Assembly: GCF_003335505.1 (NCBI RefSeq)
Contig: NZ_QPEX01000039.1
Span: 1 to 64,000 of the forward strand
Direction of reading: 5' to 3'
Length of the DNA: 64,000 nucleotides
Source of the DNA: Bremerella cremea
Lineage (GTDB): Bacteria > Planctomycetota > Planctomycetia > Pirellulales > Pirellulaceae
Part shown: positions 9,623-18,538 of the stretch, piece after piece
Position numbering within the stretch: position 1 is the stretch's first letter
Layout: each line of letters opens with the position of its first letter
Program-made: the position numbers and the translations under genes
Notes under the pieces: model-generated
What the model was told of the DNA's origin: nothing
The model's input: the letters and a program-made list of their open reading frames with translations, nothing else
The model's database searches: none

Positions 9623-11044
9623 TTACTTGGCGGGGCCATTGGCGACACCAACCAGGTCGTAGTCTTTGTACATTACAATTTCGGTCGGGACGATATCCCC
9701 TGGCTTCAAGCCTTTGGCGGTGACATACGTCACGCAGTCGACATCAGGAGCGTCGGCTTTGGTGCGCCCGATCCAGGCGGTCTTTTCGCCTGGGACCGGC
9801 TGATCGATGATGACGTCCATCGTCTGGCCAACCTTGGCTTCGTTGTGCGCGAAGACGATTTCCTGCTGAATGGCCATCAAGTGTTCGCGCCGCTGTTCCA
9901 TGAGCTCTTCTGGAAGATGATCGTCCAGCTTGACTGCTGGGGTCCCCTCTTCCTTCGAGTAAGTGAACACGCCCACGCGTTCGAACCGCTGCTTCTCGAT
10001 GAAGTCGGCCAGTTCCAGGAACTGCTCGTCCGTTTCGCCCGGGAAGCCGGTGATGAATGTCGTCCGAATGTTGAGGTCTGGCATCACGTCGCGCATCATG
10101 CCGACCAGTTCTTCGGTGCTGCTACGCGTCACGCGGCGCGACATGCGGCGGAGCATCGTGTCGTTTATGTGCTGCAAGGGAATGTCGACATACGGGACGA
10201 TCTTGTCGCAGCCAGCGATCGTTTCCATTAGCGGGCGATCGACGTACATCGGATAGAAGTACATCAAACGAATCCAATCGATCCCCTGCACTTGGTTCAA
10301 TTTGGAAAGCAGCTCGGCCAGGCGTGGTTCGCCGTACAGATCCATGCCGTAGTAGGTGGTATCTTGAGCAACGACGATCAGCTCGCGCACGCCGTCGGCG
10401 GCTAGTTCTTCCGCTTCGGCGATCACTTCTTCCATTGGCTTGGTGGCATGCTTGCCGCGCATCTTCGGAATCGCGCAGAACGTACAAAGCCGGTCGCACC
10501 CTTCGGAAATCTTCAGGTACGAAAAATGGCGCGGCGTGATTCGCAGGCGTTCGCGATCGCTTAGCGCGCGGACCGGGGCCGGGCGAAAGACGCTGCGTTG
10601 TTCTTCCAGGTTGCCTACCAGGCGGTCGGCAACGCGGGTGATTTCTTCCCGACCGAACACGCCCACAATTTGGTCGATCTCTGGGCAGGTTTCCAGCAAG
10701 GCATCTTTCTGCCGCTCGGCCAGGCAGCCAGAGACGATCACCCCTTTGATTTTCCCTTGTCGCTTCAGTTCCAGCATCTCGTTGATGGCGGCGAACGACT
10801 CGTCGCGGGCTCGCTCGATGAAGCCGCACGTGTTGATCACAACAAAGTCGGAACCTTCTGTATCTTGGGTTAGCTGGTAGCCGTCTTTGTTCAGCAGGCC
10901 CAGCATCCGCTCGCTATCGACCAGATTCTTCGGGCAACCGAGGCTGATAAACGAATACCGCCCCCGGGCCTCGCCTGAGTCGCCCGATTGACCGGCGGCA
11001 GAAGGTTGAGGAGTGTTCGGATCGATAATGGGCAAACTGGTCAT
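9623..11044 (-). CDS. rimO: ribosomal protein S12 methylthiotransferase RimO
   Basis: A radical-SAM methylthiotransferase that adds a methylthio group to an aspartate of ribosomal protein S12. Three N-terminal cluster cysteines appear in SLGCPKNLVDSE, INTCGFIE and VSGCLAER. The radical-SAM CxxxCxxC motif is EGCDRLCTFCAIPKMRG. A TRAM domain lies at the C-terminus. SLGCPKNLVDSE is specific for RimO over MiaB. I place the start at the ATG at 11044 (MTSLPIIDPN); the frame stays open upstream, but that extension is translated from an R2 repeat (11073-11145). About 473 residues, slightly long because of a Pro/Ser-rich N-terminal tail. Clustered with pgsA. Confidence 0.93.
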   Translation of the reverse strand: MTSLPIIDPNTPQPSAAGQSGDSGEARGRYSFISLGCPKNLVDSERMLGLLNKDGYQLTQDTEGSDFVVINTCGFIERARDESFAAINEMLELKRQGKIKGVIVSGCLAERQKDALLETCPEIDQIVGVFGREEITRVADRLVGNLEEQRSVFRPAPVRALSDRERLRITPRHFSYLKISEGCDRLCTFCAIPKMRGKHATKPMEEVIAEAEELAADGVRELIVVAQDTTYYGMDLYGEPRLAELLSKLNQVQGIDWIRLMYFYPMYVDRPLMETIAGCDKIVPYVDIPLQHINDTMLRRMSRRVTRSSTEELVGMMRDVMPDLNIRTTFITGFPGETDEQFLELADFIEKQRFERVGVFTYSKEEGTPAVKLDDHLPEELMEQRREHLMAIQQEIVFAHNEAKVGQTMDVIIDQPVPGEKTAWIGRTKADAPDVDCVTYVTAKGLKPGDIVPTEIVMYKDYDLVGVANGPAK

Positions 11045-11072
11045 GAAGTTTGGATTGGGAAATGGAAGTATC

Positions 11073-11145
11073 GTAGGGTGCGTCTTGACGCACCAGAATT
11101 TGCTTGGACGCTTCGCATTGTGTGGCTGGGCAGACGCACCCTGCC
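11073..11145. repeat. R2 element, truncated
   Basis: Begins GTAGGGTGCGTCTTGACGCA CCAGAATTTGCTTGGACGCTT, which is the right end of the 141-bp R2 copies in inverse orientation. A diverged terminal motif (CAGACGCACCCTG) lies about 55 bp further on. It sits in the rimO leader. Confidence 0.7.
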
Positions 11146-11181
11146 TAATCGATGTCGCCACATTGCAAAGAACGCCTCATC

Positions 11182-11994
11182 CTACCGCTTGCCCGCCCGA
11201 TTGACGAGGGGCAAAATGCCGCAATCTCCTTGTGGAATCAAGAGTTGGGCCACATCGGCCAGCGAAAATGGCTGCCCCAAAATTGCGGTGACGCCGCAAG
11301 AATGACCCTTTTGCCAGTCCTCCCAGGTCGGCGCACCGACACAAAGCAGCTTGGGGATGTCCCCGGCGTGGCGAAATGCCTCGGCAATCGCCGGAAACTC
11401 GGCGCGATCGGTACTTGCTACGATCGCCACCATCCCCACCCATGAAGAGTCTGGCGGCTGATCAAGCTCGGCCCAAGTTGCCGTCATTCCTAACGCTTGG
11501 CAGGCCGAGGCCAGCAAACCGAAGTCGGCCGCCGTTAAGGCATAGATTCCCACTTCGCCTCCCTCCGCCGAGCGGGACACGTCGCTTAGCAAGGCCAGCG
11601 CTCGTTCCTGCGGGGAAGAGGTCGCTGGAATGGGTGGCCCGCCGGTCGATTGCAGCAGGCTCGGCAGGCGGTAAGGGGCTTCGTACCACGCGATGCGCTC
11701 GATCCCCGCCGGCAGCGGCCAAGTGCGGGCCTCGCCGTAACACCACGGGCCATGAATTTGCACGATCTGGGCCAAAGGATTGCGGCGGCGGATTGATTCC
11801 ACCTCGGCTTCCCCAAAGCGACCAGGCCGGGCCGCGCACAGTAGCACCCAAGCGAAGTTGGCCAGAGCGGCGGTCTCGTCCGACCGTTGCCAGCGAACAT
11901 TGGCCAGTTTCGCTAGGGTTGGCAGCAGGCAAGAAAACTCGGCCGCTTCCAGATCGCCCAGCAGTAGTACTTCTACCGTTCGCTGATCAACCAC
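11182..11994 (-). CDS. hypothetical protein between EIIA and rimO
   Basis: 270 residues starting at a GTG that directly abuts the TAA of the upstream HTH-EIIA gene, so the two are translationally coupled. The N-terminus VEVLLLGDLEAAEFSCLL and later segments (WVLLCAARPGRFGEAEVESI, MVAIVASTDRAEFPAIAEAF) have the alternating beta/alpha pattern of a receiver-like or Rossmann-like fold. There is no visible phospho-acceptor motif and no membrane segment. I do not know the family; it may be planctomycete-specific. Its coupling to a phosphotransfer-type regulator suggests a regulatory role, which is inference. Confidence 0.7.
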   Translation of the reverse strand: MVDQRTVEVLLLGDLEAAEFSCLLPTLAKLANVRWQRSDETAALANFAWVLLCAARPGRFGEAEVESIRRRNPLAQIVQIHGPWCYGEARTWPLPAGIERIAWYEAPYRLPSLLQSTGGPPIPATSSPQERALALLSDVSRSAEGGEVGIYALTAADFGLLASACQALGMTATWAELDQPPDSSWVGMVAIVASTDRAEFPAIAEAFRHAGDIPKLLCVGAPTWEDWQKGHSCGVTAILGQPFSLADVAQLLIPQGDCGILPLVNRAGKR

Positions 11995-12696
11995 TTACAA
12001 TTCATCCTCACGGTCGCGCATCAGCTGCATGATATCGTCCGCATGGTCCGCCGCTCGGATCGCGCCAAGCAGGTTGTTGTCGTTGATAATCCGGCTTAAG
12101 CGAGCCAGCGTACGGAGGTGCGAGGGGTCGTCGATCGAGCAGATCAGAAAGAACACGTCGGTCAAAATCCCCCGACTGCCACCAAACGGAATCCCTTGAT
12201 AGGTGCGCCCCATCGCCAGATAACCTTCGGCCAAGATCGTCGGCATCGGGCGACGCGGGTGAAGCAACGCCACGCCGTTGTCGAGCGCCGTCGAGTGCAT
12301 GTTTTCGCGGGTGAGCACCGCCTCGATCATTTGCGGCGCGTCCCATAGCAGCCCAGCATCGGTCCCCAACTGGCAGATTTCGGTAATCACCTTTCGGGGC
12401 GAGCGGCTGGTCAGCGGGATCTTAATCGTGTTCTCGCGCAGCATCTCGCAAATGCGGACCGGCTCGTCATGCTTGCCATGCCGATCGAGCACCCCTTCGA
12501 CCCGAACCAGCTCTTGCTCGTCGAACACCCCAATCCGATGTTCCAGCCAATGATGAATCTCGGCCCGCGAAAACTTCCACTTCCCGGCCACTTTACGGCC
12601 AGGAATGTCGTCGCGGCCGGCTAGTTTCTCGACCTGAGAAGGAGTCAAGTGAAGATAGGCGGCCAGGGAATCGAGATCGAAATCTTGGGTGGGCAT
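11995..12696 (-). CDS. HTH domain fused to a PTS EIIA (PtsN-like) domain
   Basis: 233 residues from the ATG giving MPTQDFDLDSLAAYL; the open frame upstream is translated from an R2 repeat and is not coding. Residues about 8-55 (LAAYLHLTPSQVEKLAGRDD, then GKWKFSRAEIHHWLEHRI) are an excisionase/MerR-like winged helix. The rest is a fructose/nitrogen-type EIIA domain: MIEAVLTRENMHSTALDNGV with the phospho-histidine region ALLHPRRP, then TDVFFLICSIDDPSHL. EIIA domains accept phosphate from HPr-like proteins; with a DNA-binding domain attached, the protein is probably a phosphorylation-controlled regulator. No HPr or EI gene is in the window. Confidence 0.85.
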   Translation of the reverse strand: MPTQDFDLDSLAAYLHLTPSQVEKLAGRDDIPGRKVAGKWKFSRAEIHHWLEHRIGVFDEQELVRVEGVLDRHGKHDEPVRICEMLRENTIKIPLTSRSPRKVITEICQLGTDAGLLWDAPQMIEAVLTRENMHSTALDNGVALLHPRRPMPTILAEGYLAMGRTYQGIPFGGSRGILTDVFFLICSIDDPSHLRTLARLSRIINDNNLLGAIRAADHADDIMQLMRDREDEL

Positions 12697-12775
12697 AGTT
12701 GGTTTTGCGCGGTGTGCTAGCTGGCGTTTGAATTGATTAAATTTTTTTGGGTGGTTGCGAGGGGTGGCGAGTCCT

Positions 12776-12916
12776 GTAGGGTGCGTCTTGACGCACCAAG
12801 CCCTGCTTATGGGTAACCACCTATTTCTCGCGGGCAACGCGAATATTTGGGCGTTGCCACGCGATGGTTATCGGTAAGCGTCCGAGCAATTTCTGGTGCG
12901 TCAAGACGCACCCTAC
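12776..12916. repeat. R2 MITE-like element, 141 bp, perfect inverted ends
   Basis: Both ends carry GTAGGGTGCGTCTTGACGCA CCA in inverted orientation (23 of 23 bp match). Each end is itself a hairpin (GGTGCGTC-TT-GACGCACC). The interior includes GCGTTGCCACGCGATGGTTA TCGGTAAGC. No coding capacity. Confidence 0.9.
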
Positions 12917-13208
12917 TCAGCTACATAGCAAACCAACAGGAACTCTTCTTTTTAAAATCCTATCCCCATTTCCCCGACGATTTGGGCAAATGGGAACTGG
13001 GTGTCGGTAAAGTCGGGTTGACTCTTGAGCCAAAATGGAAAACATTAGCTGCAGCGTCAAGCGACTGGTCCTATTTTAGGCATGTCCTCGGTCAGGAAGA
13101 ACCAGGACGGGTCGTTTGCGTAAGAACTTCGGATGGATTCGAGGTTTTTCTCTCTTTTGCACCGAGCACCCGCTAGAACCGGGGCAAATATTGGCAAGGA
13201 GGCCAACG

Positions 13209-14744
13209 ATGTCGCCATCGATTACTTCTCGTACGGGCAACTCCCGCTTAGGGGTTTCGCTGCGTAACTTGCTGCCGGAAGCTAAATTCATCGGCGCTCG
13301 CGACATTCTTGCTCGTGCTTGCTGTGCTCGCCCTGAGCATATTCTCCCTGGCGAAGTCTTTGTCGCTATCTGCGAGGATAGCGAAGATGGACACGACCAG
13401 GTCGAGGACGCTATCGAGCGTGGAGCCGCGGCGGTTGTCTCCGAGAAGCCACTCCCCGTTAGCGTGCCGGTGTGTGTGGTCTCGGACAGCCGCGAGGCAT
13501 ACGGCCAGTTGTGCCATGCGTTGGCCGATCAGCCGACCAACCGAATCAAAGTGATCGGTGTCACCGGAACCAACGGCAAGACAACGACTTGCCTCTTGAT
13601 CAAAGCCATTCTCCAGAAAGCTGGCGCCAAAGTTGGCAGCTTGACCAGCTTAGGGTTCGACAACGGTTACGACGAACAGTCGTGGAGCCACCCCACGCCC
13701 AACCCGGCCATCATGGCCGATATGCTCTCGCGCATGCAGTACAACGGCTGCACGCATGCCGTGATCGAAGCTTCCAGCGAAGGGCTCGTCAAACAGCACT
13801 TGGCTGGCGTGCAGCTCGACGTGGCAGCTTTTACCAACATCCGCCAAAATCACATCGAACTGCACGGTTCGGCCAGAAATTATTATCGGGCCAAAAAGAA
13901 ATTGCTCAAATATCTTCGCGAGACAGGCGTTGCCATTTTCAACGGCGACGATTCCAACTGTGTCCGTCTGCTAAACAAGGCGGAAGTTCCTTCCCTTTCG
14001 GTGGCGATGCACGGGGTCGGTGAAATCACCGCGACCATCATCGAGCGTCACAAGAGCGAACAAACCTTCTTGCTGACCGCCGGCAACCAGTCGGTACCGG
14101 TTTGCACGCGGATGATTGGTGACCATCACGTTTACAACTGCCTGACCGCCGCCGCCGTTTGCCTGGTTTATGGGGTCGATTTAAAGACCGTGGTCCGTGG
14201 TTTAGAATCGGTCGAGGCCTTGCCAGGCCGGATGCAGCGGATTGAATGTGGCCAATCGTTTGGTGTCTTCATCGATCAGGCCCACACCCACGATGGCCTG
14301 GCCGTCGCCCTGAAAACGCTTCGCCGCGTCACTCCTGGCCGCTTGATTTGCGTGTTGGGGGCTCACGAAACAAGTGACCGGATTAATCGCCCCCTGTTAG
14401 GCCGGGTTGCTGAACGGGGAAGCGACGTTTCGCTGATCACCTTAAGCAGTACCCATAGCCGCACCAACAGCGAAGTGGTTCACGACATCGTCGATGGCTT
14501 CGGCCGCCCTGCCAAAGCCCACGTGATTCCGAACCGCACCGAAGCAATCCGCTACGCGTTCAGCCAAGCCGAAACCGGCGATACGGTCGTCATCACCGGC
14601 CAAACCACCGAACGCCTGGTCAGCGATTGCATCGAAAAAACCGACCCCCGCGACTGCGACGTTGCCCGCGAACTGCTGTACGAAATGGTTCACGAGCAAG
14701 AAGAAGTCGAAACCGAAGCAAAGGTAATTGCGTTTCCTCGGTAG
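13209..14744 (+). CDS. MurE-like Mur ligase paralogue lacking the DNPR signature
   Basis: A 511-residue three-domain Mur ligase. The start is the ATG at 13209, preceded by AAGGAGG at good spacing. The ATP site GVTGTNGKTTT, the central HPTPNPAIMADML region and the carbamoyl-lysine segment NYYRAKKKLLKYL are conserved. In MurE, the C-terminal domain reads SDNPRSEDP and later GKGHE. Here these positions read STHSRTNSE and GQTTE, and the RDK.KRP stretch is changed to SDRINRP. So it probably still activates a UDP-MurNAc-like substrate with ATP but adds something other than diaminopimelate or lysine, or is inactive as a ligase. R2 repeats flank it on both sides. Confidence 0.85.
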   Translation: MSPSITSRTGNSRLGVSLRNLLPEAKFIGARDILARACCARPEHILPGEVFVAICEDSEDGHDQVEDAIERGAAAVVSEKPLPVSVPVCVVSDSREAYGQLCHALADQPTNRIKVIGVTGTNGKTTTCLLIKAILQKAGAKVGSLTSLGFDNGYDEQSWSHPTPNPAIMADMLSRMQYNGCTHAVIEASSEGLVKQHLAGVQLDVAAFTNIRQNHIELHGSARNYYRAKKKLLKYLRETGVAIFNGDDSNCVRLLNKAEVPSLSVAMHGVGEITATIIERHKSEQTFLLTAGNQSVPVCTRMIGDHHVYNCLTAAAVCLVYGVDLKTVVRGLESVEALPGRMQRIECGQSFGVFIDQAHTHDGLAVALKTLRRVTPGRLICVLGAHETSDRINRPLLGRVAERGSDVSLITLSSTHSRTNSEVVHDIVDGFGRPAKAHVIPNRTEAIRYAFSQAETGDTVVITGQTTERLVSDCIEKTDPRDCDVARELLYEMVHEQEEVETEAKVIAFPR

Positions 14745-14801
14745 GTGCGTTGGAAGTTTTCAGCTTCCAGTGAAGCGGAAAAATCTTGTCAACGAAGTGT
14801 T

Positions 14802-14942
14802 GTAGGGTGCGTCTTGACGCACTAAGCCCTGCTAATGGGTAACGCCTGATTTTCACGTCGACTCTCAAATTTTAGAGCGTTGCCACGCGATGGTTATTGG
14901 TAAGCGTCCGAGCAAATTTTGGTGCGTCAAGACGCACACTAC
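14802..14942. repeat. R2 MITE-like element, 141 bp
   Basis: Same length and layout as 12776-12916. The left end is GTAGGGTGCGTCTTGACGCA and the right end is TGCGTCAAGACGCACACTAC, with one mismatch. The interior GCGTTGCCACGCGATGGTTA TTGG is nearly identical. The MurE-like gene sits between the two copies in the same orientation. Confidence 0.88.
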
Positions 14943-15036
14943 TCTGCTGGGTACCTGCTTCCCGTAGCGGCTTATTTCAGATACGCTAACTATGTAATCT
15001 ATATCACATCCCCACCCCGCACAGACCATTTTTCTC

Positions 15037-15990
15037 TTGATCGTCGTTCGTACATTCTCCAACAGCGATCCTCCCAAACTGGTGGAACTTTGGAATCACC
15101 AGCCTGTGGCTCGGGGACTTGCCCAGCCAATGACAGTCGCGTTGTTGGAAGCCCAGGTCTTTGCCAAACCATACTTTCGCCCCCAAAACCTGTTGGTGGC
15201 CGAACAAGACGGCAAGATCGTCGGCATGGCCCACTTAGTGCCCGATGGCCCTTTGGTTGCCAGTGAGTTGCGGGGCGAAACGGCCAATTTACCGTTGGTG
15301 ATCGCCGCCAACGTCCCCAATGCCACCGAAATCGAAGACGCCCTGTTTCAAGCCGCCGAGGCAATGGTCCGTGAGTCGGAAGCCAAAGTGTTGCTATTGG
15401 GGGGAACCTCAGAGCCAGGCCCCTTCTATTTCGGACTCGCCAAAGCCAGTTGCAACCGGGGGGCCTTGGTTTCCGATGCCCGCATGATGGAACTGGCCGA
15501 GCGGAGCGAAATGTCGCCGTCGACTTCGTGGCGCGTATATAGCCGGGCCCTGCGTGGTTTCCGCCCGCCGGTCGATCGCACGCAAATCACGGCCCGTCGT
15601 TCGCTGAATGTGTTGCGGGAAGACGACCCGCCGTTCGCCTCGTATCGCGAAGCATGCATCTTCATGCACCAGCACCGAACGTGTTACACCTTGGTGCAAA
15701 AGCAAGATGGGGCCGAAATCGCCCGCTTGGTGGTTGTCGAACTCGAAGCGTTCAGTCACTTACGCGGGGTGCGGATGAGTGGCATTGTCGATATCGATTC
15801 CGTGGCGACCTGCACTCAGGTACACGCCCAGTTCTTCCTTGCCGAAACGCTCCGCCAAATGGCCGAAACCGGAACGGCCGTTGTCGAAACCCAGGTCAAC
15901 AGCAGCAACGACATGCTAACCGACGTCGTCGAAAAGCTGGGCTTCGAACACTACGACGAAGTCCGCATGATGGCCAAGATGCTGACCTAG
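15037..15990 (+). CDS. GNAT-family N-acetyltransferase, two-domain
   Basis: 317 residues. The N-terminal half has the GNAT opening VRTFSNSDPPKLVELWN and a strand pair LLVAEQDGKIVGMAHLV. The C-terminal half shows QVHAQFFLAETLRQMAETG, then VVETQVNSSNDMLTDVVEKL and GFEHYDEVRMMAKML, the usual end of the fold. The canonical acetyl-CoA pyrophosphate loop Q/RxxGxG/A is weak, so activity is uncertain. The start codon is a TTG at 15037 with no strong ribosome site; the fold begins there, so a much later start is unlikely. Substrate unknown. Confidence 0.75.
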   Translation: MIVVRTFSNSDPPKLVELWNHQPVARGLAQPMTVALLEAQVFAKPYFRPQNLLVAEQDGKIVGMAHLVPDGPLVASELRGETANLPLVIAANVPNATEIEDALFQAAEAMVRESEAKVLLLGGTSEPGPFYFGLAKASCNRGALVSDARMMELAERSEMSPSTSWRVYSRALRGFRPPVDRTQITARRSLNVLREDDPPFASYREACIFMHQHRTCYTLVQKQDGAEIARLVVVELEAFSHLRGVRMSGIVDIDSVATCTQVHAQFFLAETLRQMAETGTAVVETQVNSSNDMLTDVVEKLGFEHYDEVRMMAKMLT

Positions 15991-16047
15991 CAGGCCCTCC
16001 CGGGCACCCGAAGAGAGAGGTTTTTCAGCCAGTCTGGCTAACCAATC

Positions 16048-16185
16048 CTTGTGTGCCACGGGCGTCTCGCCCGTGCGAAGTAAGTATCCGCTTTGGCAGC
16101 AGTTCCCGGGGCACCCAGAGAAAGCGGCTTAGCTGGCTGGTTAAAAAAAATTCTGTGTGGCACGGGCATCCTGCCCGTGGGAAGT
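16048..16185. repeat. two R3 palindromes
   Basis: TGTGTGCCACGGGCGTCTCG CCCGTGCG near 16050 and TGTGTGGCACGGGCATCCTG CCCGTGG near 16155. Each can fold into a CACGGGC/GCCCGTG hairpin. Confidence 0.75.
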
Positions 16186-16265
16186 GGGTACCGAGTTAGC
16201 AGCACAACCCAGGCAAGTTGCCCGGGACGCACGGGGTATACTGGTGCTGACTACGAAGCCAATTT

Positions 16266-17237
16266 CTATTCGGCTTGCTTAGTCGAGGCTTCCGAAAACC
16301 GGGCTGCTCGGGGATCGAGTTCTTGCCCGCTTCGTTCGGTCAGCACATCATACAACTCTGGTCTTCGCCCACGAATCCAACGGCGACCAGTGCATTTGTC
16401 GAGCAAGCTCAAGTCCAAGTCGGCCACCACCAAGGCATCTTCCGGCTCGGTTACCTCCGCCACGATCCGGCCATAGCAGTCCAAGATCATTGCGTTGCCG
16501 GTGCGGACTTCATCGTCATCTTGCCCAATTCCGTTGGCGAACAGCAAAAACATGCCGTTGTCGTGGGCCCGGGCTGGCAGCCACCGCAGCAGCCACTCGC
16601 GACCTTTCGGGCCGTTGACCTCGGTGCGAAGTCGCTCTGGATGGGTGTTCCGCTCGGTCCACACTTCCAAATCAATTCGTCCCATCGCGTGCGGACTTCG
16701 CGAGGCCGTTCCCCCGGTTTGATGCGGGGCCAGCAAGATATCGGCCCCCAGCAAAGCAGTCGCTCTGGCGTTCTCGACCAGGTTGTTATCCCAACAAATC
16801 AGCACGCCCAGCTTGCAGCCGAGCGGTGTTGGAAAGACCGTGTACGAGTCGCCACTGCTGAAATGAGGGCTGATAAAACAGTGCAGTTTACGATGTCGCT
16901 GCACGCCGCCGTCTGGTAGGGCCACTACGTACGTGTTGTAAATCTGCCCGTCGTCGGCAAGCTCGATCAGACCAGCCCCAACGATCATCTGATACTTCGC
17001 GGCCAATTGCACCAAAGCAACCGTCAGCGGACCCGCCGGCACCGGCTCGGCCAACGCTTCGACCTCGTCTCGCGAGAGGTTCCGCACGTGCCAATAACCG
17101 GTCAAACACATCTCCGGAAAAACAATCAACTGCACGCCCTGCTCGGCCGCTCGCTGACAAAACCGTTCGACCTGAGCCAGGTTGTACGTCTTATCCCCAG
17201 GCCGATGCTGAAACTGAACGGTTGCGGATCGAATCAT
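16266..17237 (-). CDS. nitrilase-superfamily carbon-nitrogen hydrolase
   Basis: 323 residues starting MIRSATVQFQHRPGDKTYN. The catalytic Glu-Lys-Cys triad is visible: E42 in VFPEMCLTGY, K117 in RHRKLHCF and C148 in GVLICWDNN. Length and the LTGY/LICWD motifs fit amidases and N-carbamoyl hydrolases of the superfamily rather than true nitrilases. The C-terminal part (MFLLFANGIGQDDDEVRTGN, then VADLDLSLLDKCTGRRWIRG) completes the fold and adds a tail typical of N-carbamoylputrescine-amidase relatives. Cytoplasmic. Isolated gene; substrate not inferable. Confidence 0.88.
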   Translation of the reverse strand: MIRSATVQFQHRPGDKTYNLAQVERFCQRAAEQGVQLIVFPEMCLTGYWHVRNLSRDEVEALAEPVPAGPLTVALVQLAAKYQMIVGAGLIELADDGQIYNTYVVALPDGGVQRHRKLHCFISPHFSSGDSYTVFPTPLGCKLGVLICWDNNLVENARATALLGADILLAPHQTGGTASRSPHAMGRIDLEVWTERNTHPERLRTEVNGPKGREWLLRWLPARAHDNGMFLLFANGIGQDDDEVRTGNAMILDCYGRIVAEVTEPEDALVVADLDLSLLDKCTGRRWIRGRRPELYDVLTERSGQELDPRAARFSEASTKQAE

Positions 17238-17299
17238 GAAAAAGTCTTTGAGCAGGGAAGGAGTTTCTAGCCACCGAGTTCACAAAGAGGAGAGATTTT

Positions 17300-17620
17300 A
17301 ACCACGGATAACACGGATGGGCACAGACAAGACGAGAATTAAAGGGGGCTCTTTGTAGGCCCAAGGGGCCGGCCGTTAATAGCCAGGGGCGGAAGCCCCT
17401 GGAATAGAGAACGAAAAAGAAGGATGAGCCCCGAAGGGGCGACCGTAGCCCAGCAATGAACTACGAACGCCCCTTCAGGGCTTAGAAATTGTTAAGGCAC
17501 TCTTCACTAGGGGCTTCCGCCTCTGGCTATTAACGATCGCCCCCTTGGGGCTTGCAAATCGTGCTTCATCATCCATTTGAAATCTCTTCTTATCCGTGCC
17601 CATCCGTGTAATCCGTGGTT
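17300..17620. repeat. R4 long palindromic repeat, about 320 bp
   Basis: The outer arms AACCACGGATAACACGGATG GGCACAGAC and CCGTGCCCATCCGTGTAATC CGTGGTT are inverted copies. Inside lies a second inverted pair, CCGTTAATAGCCAGGGGCGG AAGCCCC and GGGGCTTCCGCCTCTGGCTA TTAACG, and further in GAGCCCCGAAGGGGCG/CGCCCCTTCAGGGCTT. The whole unit could form one nested cruciform. Confidence 0.85.
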
Positions 17621-17684
17621 CCTCTTCTTTCCCTCGGTGTGCTGTGTGCCCTCTGTGGAAAAAAATCTTATCCTGATCACAACG

Positions 17685-18509
17685 CTAACGGGGTACCGGC
17701 ACGCCTGGTTGGATTTTGATTAGGTGCTGGGTGAGTTTCTCTTCGGCGTCGGGAATCTTGGTGCGGATTTGAAGCGGGATCGGGTCGACCACCTTCCGTT
17801 GGTGCCGAGCAACTAAGTAATCGCGGACGATAGTCGTGCGTTGGTTCCGCATCAGGTAATGAATCCATAGCCAAGACTCGGCGTAATCGGTTCCGCTCAT
17901 TTGCTCAGGACGCGCGATCGTGGCCAGCCGCTCTAAGTTGGGCTGCCAGGTGTGGTTCTTCAGGCCATCGTTCAACCACGGCAAGTGTTCGCGGTTGATT
18001 CGCCCGCGGACACCAACCACTTCGTAATACTCGGCCAGCCCTTCATCGAGCCACAGTGGCAACGTGCCGACCGACGAATTCAGATAAGCGTGCGTCAGTT
18101 CATGCCGCAGGTCGGCCAGGATACTGTCGCTCCAAATCGCGTAGACGTAATACTGCCCACCTTCCACCACAAACAACGCCCGGCGTCCGTTCAGTTGGGG
18201 GAAATGTTGCCGCGTGAACTGGGCGAACGTGCTGGGATCGCGGAAGATTCGCACATGGATATCTTGATTCGAGAACGGAATCCCCAGGTCGTCCCGCAGT
18301 TCCATTTTCAGGTTGCGGGTCTCTTGCAGAACCAAGCTGTTGTCCTGCAGATCGAAATCGGCTTCGATCTGCAGAGGAACGTCGTCGACAAAGGTGCTCG
18401 GCGCCGAGGCTAACTGCGTGCTCCACATCGTGCAGCCGAGCGCGGACAGACAGCTCAGCCCCAGCAGGAGCTTGACGCAAACGGCAGTCGATCGGGGGAG
18501 AAAGGCCAT
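17685..18509 (-). CDS. DUF1570-like zinc metallopeptidase, lipoprotein
   Basis: 274 residues from the ATG at 18509 (MAFLPRSTAVCVKLLLGLSC). A signal peptide ends in the lipobox LSALGC. The zincin motif is DLRHELTHAYLNSS, with the third ligand region WLDEGLAEYYEVVG downstream, the gluzincin order HExxH...GxxE. DUF1570-type proteins are common in planctomycetes and rare elsewhere. It is probably anchored to the membrane on the periplasmic side. It follows ispG by 30 bp and is likely cotranscribed, although no functional link to isoprenoid synthesis is known. Confidence 0.78.
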   Translation of the reverse strand: MAFLPRSTAVCVKLLLGLSCLSALGCTMWSTQLASAPSTFVDDVPLQIEADFDLQDNSLVLQETRNLKMELRDDLGIPFSNQDIHVRIFRDPSTFAQFTRQHFPQLNGRRALFVVEGGQYYVYAIWSDSILADLRHELTHAYLNSSVGTLPLWLDEGLAEYYEVVGVRGRINREHLPWLNDGLKNHTWQPNLERLATIARPEQMSGTDYAESWLWIHYLMRNQRTTIVRDYLVARHQRKVVDPIPLQIRTKIPDAEEKLTQHLIKIQPGVPVPR

Positions 18510-18538
18510 CCGTGGTCCTTTGCCGCGTTGAGGAGGGG

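Noticed and set aside
11045..11161. Upstream extension of rimO
   Set aside because: The extra residues are a translation of the R2 element; the fold starts after the ATG at 11044.
12697..12837. Upstream extension of the HTH-EIIA gene
   Set aside because: Same R2-derived residues (RAWCVKTHPT); the HTH begins after the ATG at 12696.
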